Assembly (NCBI GenBank): GCA_903893315.1
Contig: CAITLU010000065.1
Location: forward strand, 1 to 48,611
Length of the DNA stretch: 48,611 bases
Direction of reading: 5' to 3'
From: an uncultured bacterium
Lineage (GTDB): Bacteria; Desulfobacterota; Binatia; UBA1149; CAITLU01
Part shown: piece by piece, positions 36,138-43,391 of the stretch
Numbering within the stretch: the stretch's first letter is position 1
Layout of the letters: the number at the start of each line of letters is the position of its first letter
Program-made: the position numbers and the translations under genes
Notes under the pieces: model-generated
Database searches by the model: none
The model's input: the letters and a program-made list of their open reading frames with translations, nothing else
Told to the model about the DNA's origin: nothing

Positions 36138-37766
36138 GTGAACAAACCGAGCGAGTCGAATCAGTCGGGCGAACAGCCAAGCCGCGTCGAGCGTCCCCGG
36201 GTCGACGCGCTGGACGCGATTCTGGGAGTGCCGCTGAAAGTACTCGACGACGGTTTTGTGCGCCTTGTCGACTACATGGGCGCCGACGAGTCGATAGTGC
36301 AGGCCGCGCGGGTTTCGTACGGCCGCGGCACCAAGAAGGTGCACGAAGACCGCGGCCTGATTCGCTACTTGATGCGCCACTGGCACACGACTCCGTTCGA
36401 GATGTGCGACATCAAGCTCCACGTGCGTGTGCCGATGGACTGCTGGCGGCAGTGGATTCGCCACCGAACCGCGTGTCTGGCCGCAGGCACCGAGGTTTAC
36501 TTCGACATTCCGGATTCGATCGACGGGCGAGGCGAGCGGCTTTTCAAACTGCGAATCGAAGATTTGTGGGAGAGGTTACAATCGACCGACGAGCTTGGTT
36601 GCCTCGATGATCGACGCGACCGGTACTTCGGCCGTGAGCGCCTTCGGGAACTGCGATTGCGGCATCTCGACGAAGATTCGCTGCGTATCGATCACACCAC
36701 CGTGGTGGAGGTCTACAAGAACGGACTCAAGCCGGTGTTCGCGATGGTCCTTGAAGATGGCAAACGCATCGAGGCCACACGCGACCACCGCTTCCTGTTC
36801 GGGCAGGGATGGCGGACGCTTGCTGAAGCGACGGGTCTGAGCGAGTCCGGCGGTATTGCCACCTGGAATCGTGGCGATCACTGGGTCTACGTCAACGGAC
36901 TGGAGATAGCCGCCGGAGAACCGTACCACGGGGCTGGTCGACCGGACGGGCAAGAGCGCCGCGGTGCGATTTCATCTGACGTGCCGCCGCGGATCGAGCC
37001 CACGTCGACCCACGAGAAGCGCGTGTACGCCAAGTTGGTGCGGATCGCGCACTTCGAGTACGTGGGCGAACGCGAGACCTACGATGTCGAAGTTGAAGGT
37101 CCCCACCACAATTTCATCGCCAACGGTGTGGTGACCCACAATTCGGTGAACGAGTACAGCACTCGTTATTCGATCGCGATCGATGCGTCGCAGCGTACTT
37201 CCGAGCAGGAGTGGCGCGTGCAGGCGGGAGGTAATCGTCAGGGCAGCGAAGGGTTCTTCGACGCGGACCAGGGCCGTGCGCTGAGCGCGCGAGAGGTCGA
37301 GTTGCAGAGCCTGGCACGCACGGTCTACCAGGAACGGCTCGAACTCGGAGTAGCGCGCGAACAGGCGCGCAAGGATCTTCCGTTGTCGACGTACACGGAG
37401 GCATACTGGAAGGTAAACCTGCACAACCTGCTGCACTTCCTGCGTCTTCGCATGGATCCCCACGCCCAGGACGAGATTCGCGATTACGCCAAGGTGATCG
37501 GGGAGCAGATCGTCGCACGCTGGTGTCCGATCACGTGGGAGGCTTTTCTCGATTATCAGTTCTCCGCGTCGAGTCTGACGCGGCTCGAACAAGCGGTCGT
37601 GCGCGCCTGGAACGACGGCGGTCGTGACGGCGCGCTGCGCGTTGCCGAAAGCTTCGGCTGGCTCGAGCGCGGCGACAAAGGACTCAAGGTCAACCGTGAG
37701 CGCGCTGAGTGTGAGGATAAGTTGCGGGGGTTGGGGCTTCCCCTGCCTTGGGAAGTCTGTCCATAA
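36138..37766 (+). CDS. thyX: Flavin-dependent thymidylate synthase ThyX with in-frame intein
   Basis: A 542-residue precursor. After removal of a 223-residue intein (residues 113-335) a 319-residue ThyX remains. ThyX makes dTMP from dUMP with methylenetetrahydrofolate, NADPH and FAD. Its signature RHRTA-SVNEYSTRY is interrupted exactly between Ala112 and Ser336. Other ThyX parts are intact: QAARVSYGRG, HTTPFEM, and ARKDLPLSTYTEAYWKVNLHNLLHFLRLR. The start is GTG 36138 with AGGGGA about 8 bases upstream. The last codons and the TAA lie inside a palindromic repeat. No thyA is in the window. Confidence 0.94.
   Translation: MNKPSESNQSGEQPSRVERPRVDALDAILGVPLKVLDDGFVRLVDYMGADESIVQAARVSYGRGTKKVHEDRGLIRYLMRHWHTTPFEMCDIKLHVRVPMDCWRQWIRHRTACLAAGTEVYFDIPDSIDGRGERLFKLRIEDLWERLQSTDELGCLDDRRDRYFGRERLRELRLRHLDEDSLRIDHTTVVEVYKNGLKPVFAMVLEDGKRIEATRDHRFLFGQGWRTLAEATGLSESGGIATWNRGDHWVYVNGLEIAAGEPYHGAGRPDGQERRGAISSDVPPRIEPTSTHEKRVYAKLVRIAHFEYVGERETYDVEVEGPHHNFIANGVVTHNSVNEYSTRYSIAIDASQRTSEQEWRVQAGGNRQGSEGFFDADQGRALSAREVELQSLARTVYQERLELGVAREQARKDLPLSTYTEAYWKVNLHNLLHFLRLRMDPHAQDEIRDYAKVIGEQIVARWCPITWEAFLDYQFSASSLTRLEQAVVRAWNDGGRDGALRVAESFGWLERGDKGLKVNRERAECEDKLRGLGLPLPWEVCP
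36474..37142 (+). other. ThyX mini-intein (223 residues)
   Basis: Self-splicing element within thyX. Block A begins at the junction with Cys1 (CLAAGTEVYFD). Block B has FAMVLEDGKRIEATRDHRFL with Thr102 and His105 of the TxxH motif. Block F is YDVEVEGPHHNFIANG with Asp204. Block G is VVTHN ending in His222-Asn223, followed by Ser as the +1 residue. All residues needed for standard class 1 splicing are present. The roughly 90 residues between blocks B and F contain no LAGLIDADG or HNH motif, so it cannot home by itself unless a degenerate nuclease remains. Family membership is direct from motifs; activity is inferred. Confidence 0.92.
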
Positions 37767-37878
37767 GGGCCCATCTGCGGCGTTGGTCGCGGCTCGCTCG
37801 CTTCGGCGTACCTGCCGGTACGCCTTCGTTCGCTATCACCGCGCCCGCCTTGCATCTGGACCCTTCTGAACAGACTTC
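37752..37878. repeat. 127-bp imperfect palindromic repeat covering the thyX stop
   Basis: The outer arms start GAAGTCTGTCCATAAGGG (37752-) and mirror GAAGTCTGTTCAGAAGGG read from 37878 on the other strand. The centre is a perfect 8-bp stem, GGCGTACC/GGTACGCC with loop TGCC, at 37807-37826. The middle of the arms is less well paired. The thyX stop TAA (37764-37766) and the last four codons fall inside the left arm. It resembles REP/MITE-like intergenic palindromes and may also act as a terminator. Confidence 0.8.
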
Positions 37879-37890
37879 GTGTTGATGGCG

Positions 37891-37943
37891 GTCTGTCCAT
37901 GAGGGCCATCTGCGGCGTTGGTCGCGGCTCGCTCGCTTCGGCG
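37891..37943. repeat. Second, truncated copy of the palindromic repeat
   Basis: Bases 37891-37943 repeat the left arm at 37755-37808 almost exactly (GTCTGTCCAT-AGGG ... GCTCGCTCGCTTCGGCG), with one substitution and one missing base. It stops where the central stem would begin. It ends 7 bases before the stop of the convergent methyltransferase gene. Confidence 0.85.
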
Positions 37944-37950
37944 AGGGGCG

Positions 37951-38808
37951 TCACTTCATCGCTGTTACGATCCACGCTGCACTCGGCACGCGTATCCCGT
38001 CGGGTGTGATGTACGGGACAAGGCTGTCGTGAACGTCGCGTCTTACCGCTTCGCGTACGGCGTCGGTGGCATCGCTGAGTGCGCGCTCTACCGGGCCGAG
38101 TTCGAGCACGAAGCTGACTGCTTCATCGACCGAGCCCCCGCCGCCGACCAGCAGACCACTGTCGATACCGCGCATCGCGATGTCGCGAAAACCGGCTTGG
38201 GCGAGGATGTTCTCGACGCGTGGGCCATCGGCGAACGCGAATGGGCCCGGTGCATCGGGCGAAGACGGCGTTGCGATCGTCGTGTGTCGAAGCGCGGCCA
38301 TCACCGGCAGCGACATCCATGGATTTTTCTGGATTGACTGCCAGCACACGAACGTGAGGCGTCCGCCTTCGCGCAGGGCGCCCTGCAGATTTACGAACGC
38401 AGCGACCGGGTCGTCGAAGAACATCACGCCGAAGCGTGAAAACACGACGTCGTAGTCGCCGCGAAACGCGTGGGTCTGAGCGTCGGAGCACTCGAACGTG
38501 ATGTTGGTGAGATTCGCGCGTCGCATCCGATCGCGTGCCAGATCGAGCATCGGTGCCGAGATGTCGAGGCCGGCGACGCGGCCGCGCTCGCCGACTCGCG
38601 CGGCCAGAGCCAGCGTGGAGTCGCCACAGCCGCAGCCGATGTCGAGCACCGCATCGCCGGCACCGACCGCGGCAGCGTCGATCGCAACCAGGCTGAGCTG
38701 CGCGAGCTGGCGGTCGAGCATCTCCTGACGGCGCACCCAGCGCGGCCCCGCTATGGAATTCCAGAATTTGATCTGCTCTGCGTTGGCCCGGGAGTCTCGA
38801 TCCGTCAT
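37951..38808 (-). CDS. SAM-dependent class I methyltransferase
   Basis: A 285-residue Rossmann-fold methyltransferase. SAM motif I is VLDIGCGCGDSTLALA near residues 53-68, motif II GLDISAPML, then DVVFSRFGVMFFDDP. The N-terminal part (AEQIKFWNSIAGPRWVRRQE) resembles UbiE/MenG-like and arsenite-type small-molecule methyltransferases. Substrate unknown. ATG 38808 has AAGGA about 8 bases upstream. It is 34 bases downstream of the DsbD-like gene on the same strand. Confidence 0.85.
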   Translation of the reverse strand: MTDRDSRANAEQIKFWNSIAGPRWVRRQEMLDRQLAQLSLVAIDAAAVGAGDAVLDIGCGCGDSTLALAARVGERGRVAGLDISAPMLDLARDRMRRANLTNITFECSDAQTHAFRGDYDVVFSRFGVMFFDDPVAAFVNLQGALREGGRLTFVCWQSIQKNPWMSLPVMAALRHTTIATPSSPDAPGPFAFADGPRVENILAQAGFRDIAMRGIDSGLLVGGGGSVDEAVSFVLELGPVERALSDATDAVREAVRRDVHDSLVPYITPDGIRVPSAAWIVTAMK

Positions 38809-38842
38809 GTGTGGTTCCTTTGCTGCAAGAGAGTCCGGTGTC

Positions 38843-41158
38843 CTAATCGGCAGCGCGGCCGAGAGCTTCGAGCACGATTTCGCTGCTGAGAATCGCCGGC
38901 AACACGACGGCGGCGCTGTCACTGCCGCGGGGATACAGCACGCAGAGCGGCACTCCGCTGCGTCCGAAAGACTCGAGCACGCTGGTGATTGCCGGGTCGC
39001 GGTTGGTCCAGTCGCCTTTCATTGCCACCACGTCGAGATCGCGAATCTTGTTGCGCACCGCCGCGGTTTCGAGCGCGAGTGTTTCGTTTACCTTGCAGGA
39101 CAGACACCAGGCGGCTGTGAAATCCAGCAGCACGATGCGGCCCTGCTCACGCAAAGTGACCAGACGTCCGGCATCGTAGGGAATCCAGTTGATGCCTCCG
39201 TCGTCGCGGTTCGACGTGCACGCGGTCGACACCGGTCGGTTCGCCGCTGCGCCGGCTATCGCAAGTCCGGCGACCAGGCAGGCGGCGGTTGCGAAACGCA
39301 CTGACAGTCTTCCGCCGCGGCTCCTTGCTCCGCTGAAATGTCCTCCGATCCAGGCCCCGATGCCCACGAGCAAGATGGCCGCCAGAAGCTGCAAGACCGC
39401 GTCGTTGCCGACTTGCTGGCCGAACACCCACAGCAGCCAGATCACCGTGGCGAACAACGGAAAAGCCATCATCTGGCGCAACGTTTCCATCCACGCTCCA
39501 GGTCGCGGAAGCGCACGCAGCAGCGGTGGCGCGAACGAAAGCAGCAGATACGGCGTTGCCATGCCGAGTCCGAGAGAAGTGAAAACCAGCAGCGAGGCCG
39601 CCGGTGGTTGCACGAGCGCGTAACCGAGCGCAGCGCCCATGAACGGCGCCGAACACGGCGTGGCCAGTACGGTTGCCAACACTCCGCTCAGGAACGAGCC
39701 GTGGTAGCCGCTCTCGGAATCGAAACGGCCTGCGGCACCGGTCAGCGACGAGCCGACTTCGAAGACGCCGAGGAGGTTGAGGGCCATCGCGAACAGCAGC
39801 AGCGTGAGAGCAGCGACGAACAGCGGTTGTTGAAGCTGGAAGCCCCAGCCGAGACCTTGGCCTCCGGCTCGCAGTGCCAGCAGCAGACCCGCCAGAATCC
39901 AGAACGAGATCAGCACGCCAGCGGCGAAGGCCAGGCCGTGGCGCCGTATCCTTGCGCTGTCGTTGTGCGCGACGTGGACGAAACCCAGCACCTTGAGTGA
40001 CAGCACCGGAAACACGCACGGCATCAGGTTCAGAATCATTCCGCCCGCGAACGCGAAGACGAGGGCGATAAGCAAGGTCAGGTCGGTAGCGCCGGTTCGC
40101 GGCGCCGCATTCGGATGCTCGGTGGATTGCGCCGCGGCTGCGGCCTGCTGCGCTGCGCTCGCTGCGACTGGAAGAGGCGCGCCGGGTTGCGGCGCCGCGG
40201 CCGAGGAGGCCGGAGCGTCTTGCGCCGGCGCGAACGCGTTGGCAGCGACCGTTATGTGCGCCGGCGCGCTGACTTCGATCGCGTGCACGCGCCCTTCAGC
40301 GTCCCAGCCGTCTTCGGTGACCAATACCGCGCCGAGTGCTGCGGGCGCGGTTCCGCCGTTCTTCGAGCGCGCGAGTTCGATCGTGAAGCCGCTCGCCGTG
40401 TGGATCACGCGTGGGTCGACGTCGGGGTCGACAAGATCGTTGTCGATCGGGAAAACTTCGATGGTCTTTACGGATGGTTGCTTGGAAGCCGGGGCGTGCA
40501 GCGAGAGAACGACCTTGTCTGCGTCGGCCTCGACGCGCGCAGTCCACTGAGCGAGGACGCGCGGCACCTGCTTGCGTGTTTTTTCGAACAGACCCGTCCA
40601 GCGGCTATCTGGATGTTGTTCGGTCTCATCGACACCGATGCGCAATGAGAGATCTGCTTTTCCAGGCACGCAGGCGTCGGCGCGGCACACCAGCCAACTC
40701 GCCTTGGCGGCCAGGTCGATGCTCTGTCCATCGCGCAGTTCAACGGGCGGCTGGATCGTCGCGAGCAGCAAGGTGTCGCCGTCGTACCCGTAGGTGACCA
40801 TCGGCACCTGTCCGAAGCGCGTGGGGTGGGGCCATTGCAGCGGGCCAGCGGAGAAGTCATGAGGCAGACGCCAATCAATGCGCGTGGGCAGTCCGGTGTG
40901 ACCCGGATTGCGCCAGTACAAGTGCCAGCCCGCTTCGGGCCGCAGCAGAATTCCCACCGTGAACGGTGTTCCGGGACGGATCGATTCGTTTTCGCTGATC
41001 AGCTCGGCGGCGATGTAGTGAGCCACGACCGGTTCGGCCGGCGCAGGCCGCGAAAAGAAAAACATGGAAACGGCCAAGGCCGTGACCACGACCCGCCGCA
41101 GCCAGGGACGGCGGCCGTCGCGCAACGCGTGACCAGAGGGAGGTATGGGTATCACCAT
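38843..41158 (-). CDS. DsbD/ScsB-like thiol:disulfide interchange protein
   Basis: A 771-residue inner-membrane electron carrier. An N-terminal signal or anchor is followed by a periplasmic domain with the Cys pair LVCRADACVPG. The membrane core of about eight helices has the two essential Cys in NLMPCVFPVLSLK and LATPCSAPFMG. A C-terminal periplasmic thioredoxin domain carries AAWCLSCK. It passes electrons from cytoplasmic thioredoxin to periplasmic proteins. The large N-terminal domain (about 350 residues) is more like ScsB, linked to copper tolerance, than E. coli DsbD. The start at ATG 41158 is uncertain; GTG 41191 is in frame. Confidence 0.92.
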   Translation of the reverse strand: MVIPIPPSGHALRDGRRPWLRRVVVTALAVSMFFFSRPAPAEPVVAHYIAAELISENESIRPGTPFTVGILLRPEAGWHLYWRNPGHTGLPTRIDWRLPHDFSAGPLQWPHPTRFGQVPMVTYGYDGDTLLLATIQPPVELRDGQSIDLAAKASWLVCRADACVPGKADLSLRIGVDETEQHPDSRWTGLFEKTRKQVPRVLAQWTARVEADADKVVLSLHAPASKQPSVKTIEVFPIDNDLVDPDVDPRVIHTASGFTIELARSKNGGTAPAALGAVLVTEDGWDAEGRVHAIEVSAPAHITVAANAFAPAQDAPASSAAAPQPGAPLPVAASAAQQAAAAAQSTEHPNAAPRTGATDLTLLIALVFAFAGGMILNLMPCVFPVLSLKVLGFVHVAHNDSARIRRHGLAFAAGVLISFWILAGLLLALRAGGQGLGWGFQLQQPLFVAALTLLLFAMALNLLGVFEVGSSLTGAAGRFDSESGYHGSFLSGVLATVLATPCSAPFMGAALGYALVQPPAASLLVFTSLGLGMATPYLLLSFAPPLLRALPRPGAWMETLRQMMAFPLFATVIWLLWVFGQQVGNDAVLQLLAAILLVGIGAWIGGHFSGARSRGGRLSVRFATAACLVAGLAIAGAAANRPVSTACTSNRDDGGINWIPYDAGRLVTLREQGRIVLLDFTAAWCLSCKVNETLALETAAVRNKIRDLDVVAMKGDWTNRDPAITSVLESFGRSGVPLCVLYPRGSDSAAVVLPAILSSEIVLEALGRAAD

Positions 41159-41532
41159 CTGCCGATGAGTTTGCGATACCACTGGCAACACGGTGCCGCG
41201 AGCGTAGGCGGGTTCTGGAGTAAGTCCCGCCGCGCTCCCGCGCCGTCCCGTCAGTGGTCACCCGTCGTCTCGGTGGCAGCTGCGGGTTCCCTACACTGGG
41301 CCGCGCAGTTCCGGCAGCGGCCGCGATTTCTTGTGGTCGTGGCTGCGTGAGGCCAGAGGTCGGCATTTTCTGCTGCTCGCTCCGTGGGCAAGGGGGGACG
41401 ACGTGGTCGCTGGGGCAGGGAGACACCGACTCGACATTGGTGCGCGTCGCAGTGTTTCAAGCGGAATACGGGCGGTCTCAGCGCCGTGCAGTCGGTTGTG
41501 CGATTGCGCCCGGCGGGCTAGGAACTGTCGCC

Positions 41533-42093
41533 ATGGCTGTACGTCCCCTGCTTACTATCGGTAATCCGGTGCTGCGTCAGGTCGCGAGGCCTCTTACGCG
41601 TGACGAGATTCTTTCTGCCGAAGTGAGGACTCTGATCGATGACATGATCGACACAATGCACCACGAAGAGGGCATCGGTATCGCTGCGCCGCAGATCGGC
41701 GAGTCGGTGCAGCTGGCGGTCATGGAGATCGCCGTGGACTCCGAGCGTTATCCCGATACGAACCCCTTCGAGATGGCGGTGTTCGTCAACCCGCGCGTCA
41801 GCGTCCTTGACGCTGCGGAACAAGGGTACTGGGAAGGCTGTCTGTCGGTTCCAGGTCTGCGAGGGTTGGTGCACAGGCCTCGCGGGGTTCGCGTCGACTA
41901 CCTGAATCTCCACGGCGATCCCGCTTCGATCGTGGCCGATGGTTTCATGGCAACCGTCTTTCAGCACGAACTCGACCATCTGGGCGGGGTGCTCTTTATC
42001 GACCGCATTCGCGACACGCGCATGCTCGCGACCACCGACAACTACGTTCGCTTCTGGCTCAACCGGCCGGGCGAGCAACGTACGTCAGAGTGA
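41533..42093 (+). CDS. def: Peptide deformylase
   Basis: A 186-residue metalloenzyme removing the formyl group from new proteins. All three motifs are present: GIGIAAPQIG, EGCLSVPG with the metal Cys, and QHELDH with the metal His pair and catalytic Glu. The start at ATG 41533 gives the usual MAVRPLLTIGNPVLR, with AGGA about 12 bases upstream. No fmt gene is adjacent. Confidence 0.96.
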   Translation: MAVRPLLTIGNPVLRQVARPLTRDEILSAEVRTLIDDMIDTMHHEEGIGIAAPQIGESVQLAVMEIAVDSERYPDTNPFEMAVFVNPRVSVLDAAEQGYWEGCLSVPGLRGLVHRPRGVRVDYLNLHGDPASIVADGFMATVFQHELDHLGGVLFIDRIRDTRMLATTDNYVRFWLNRPGEQRTSE

Positions 42094-42231
42094 TCCTGCG
42101 CCGTCGGTCAGCCGGTCGTACGCTTACCGTATCGAGTTTCGGCGCCGGTTGACTCGCGGCGGCGAGGGTCGCTACATACCGGGCCTCGTGCGCCTTTCTC
42201 ACCGGCTCACGCCAACAACAGGAGACCGAAG

Positions 42232-42846
42232 ATGATAACTCTGTACGGCGTTCCATCGTCCCGCGCTTTCCGCAGCATCTGGATGCTCGAAGAGTTGGGG
42301 CTCACCTACACCAGCGTTCCCACCCACTACGCCAACGGCGACACCAAGAAGCCTGAATACCTGGCGATCAACCCGAACGGGCACATTCCCGCTCTGGTCG
42401 ATGACGGCGTGGCCTATTGGGAGTCGATGGCGATCAACCTCTATCTCGCCAAGAAGTACGACAAGGGGCTGCTTCCGAAGTCGCTGGAGGGGGAGTGCCA
42501 CGCCATTCAGTGGAGCGTGTGGGCGATGACCGAAGTCGAGAACCCGCTGATCGACGCTCTGCTGCACCGCATGTTTCTGCCTGCCGACCAACGTGACCCG
42601 AAAGTTGCGGATGCCGGAGAGGCGAAGCTTCAGGCGCCGTTCCTGGTGCTGGAGAAGCAACTCACCGGCAGCAAGTACCTGCTTGGTGACCAGTACACTG
42701 TTGCTGACGTCAACCTCGCCTCGGTGCTTGCGTGGGGGAACTTCATAGCCATCGACCTGGCGAAGTACCCGAACCTTCAGCGTTGGCTGGGTGAATGCAC
42801 GACGAGGCCAGCGGCCCAAAAGGCCACCGCGATGGCGATGGCCTGA
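42232..42846 (+). CDS. Glutathione S-transferase family protein
   Basis: A 204-residue GST. The N-terminal thioredoxin-like domain (ITLYGVPSSRAFRSIWMLEELG) carries a Ser pair near residues 9-10 as the likely GSH-activating site. NPNGHIPALVDDG holds the cis-Pro, and WESMAINLYLAKKY the GSH-binding Glu-Ser. An all-helical C-terminal half follows. AGGAG stands about 11 bases before ATG 42232. Substrate unknown. Confidence 0.92.
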   Translation: MITLYGVPSSRAFRSIWMLEELGLTYTSVPTHYANGDTKKPEYLAINPNGHIPALVDDGVAYWESMAINLYLAKKYDKGLLPKSLEGECHAIQWSVWAMTEVENPLIDALLHRMFLPADQRDPKVADAGEAKLQAPFLVLEKQLTGSKYLLGDQYTVADVNLASVLAWGNFIAIDLAKYPNLQRWLGECTTRPAAQKATAMAMA

Positions 42847-42924
42847 AGGCGACCGACGAAGACCGGGGTGGGACACCCGGCAGGCTGTTGGAAAGATCCA
42901 GGCCCGACGGCGAGGAAAAAAGGA

Positions 42925-43037
42925 AGCCCGACGCTCTTCTGGCCGGAGAGCGTCGGGCTGGTTGTCCGAAGCCTTGGGGGGGTAAGGCTTCGGACTAAGA
43001 GCTGCCGTTTTGGGGGACGGTTAAGTCTCGGCAGCTC
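42925..43037. terminator. Three consecutive perfect hairpins after the GST gene
   Basis: Hairpin 1: AGCCCGACGCTCT (42925-42937) with AGAGCGTCGGGCT (42947-42959), 13 bp. Hairpin 2: GTCCGAAGCCTT (42964-42975) with AAGGCTTCGGAC (42984-42995), 12 bp. Hairpin 3: GAGCTGCCG (42999-43007) with CGGCAGCTC (43029-43037), 9 bp, with an inner CCG/CGG pairing. None is followed by a T run. The location between convergent GST (+) and regulator (-) genes suggests termination; a structured RNA is also possible. Confidence 0.6.
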
Positions 43038-43226
43038 AGTCTCAATCTGTCTCTGGTCCCACGGCGCTTCGTCGTGCCTGGGTACCAATTTTCGCAGGTG
43101 CGGTCCGTGCCCCTACGAGATTAGCTTGTTCTGCAGGATGTGTGCCGGGATGCGCTAGACGCTGATGAATTTAGATAGTTTATTGTTTACAGTAGGTTAC
43201 TGGTGATGGCTGTGGCTTGGGCCACT

Positions 43227-43293
43227 CGGTGTCTCACCGTGTCGCCTCTTGGCGTCTCGCGCCGCGTCTCACCGAGACAGGGCTGAGACACCG
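43227..43293. promoter_or_regulatory. TGTCTCA inverted-repeat cluster
   Basis: CGGTGTCTCA (43227-43236) is mirrored by TGAGACACCG (43284-43293), a perfect 10-bp inverted repeat. Inside it lies GTCTC-ACC-GAGAC (43266-43278). It is just downstream of the sigma-54-type regulator gene; the same heptamer recurs upstream of that gene. It could be a protein-binding array or an RNA stem. Confidence 0.4.
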
Positions 43294-43391
43294 CGGGGCG
43301 TGTCGGGCAGCGCGGCAGGCGATGGCCACCCTTTAGGGTGGGTCAAGAACTGGAATACAGCGAGCGTCGTGCGGGCTGTTTGCGGGCGTTC

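Larger units (their letters stand above)
42847..43391. other. 545-base structured intergenic region
   Basis: Apart from the three hairpins, it holds an AT-rich patch at about 43161-43200 in otherwise GC-rich sequence and, at 43227-43293, a cluster of TGTCTCA-type elements. No protein gene was recognised. The AT-rich patch could be a promoter, but no convincing pair of boxes was found. Confidence 0.45.

Noticed and set aside
35977-36180. An extended fdhD start.
   Set aside because: It would overlap the divergent thyX start, and the added residues are not FdhD-like; GTG 35976 gives the usual length.
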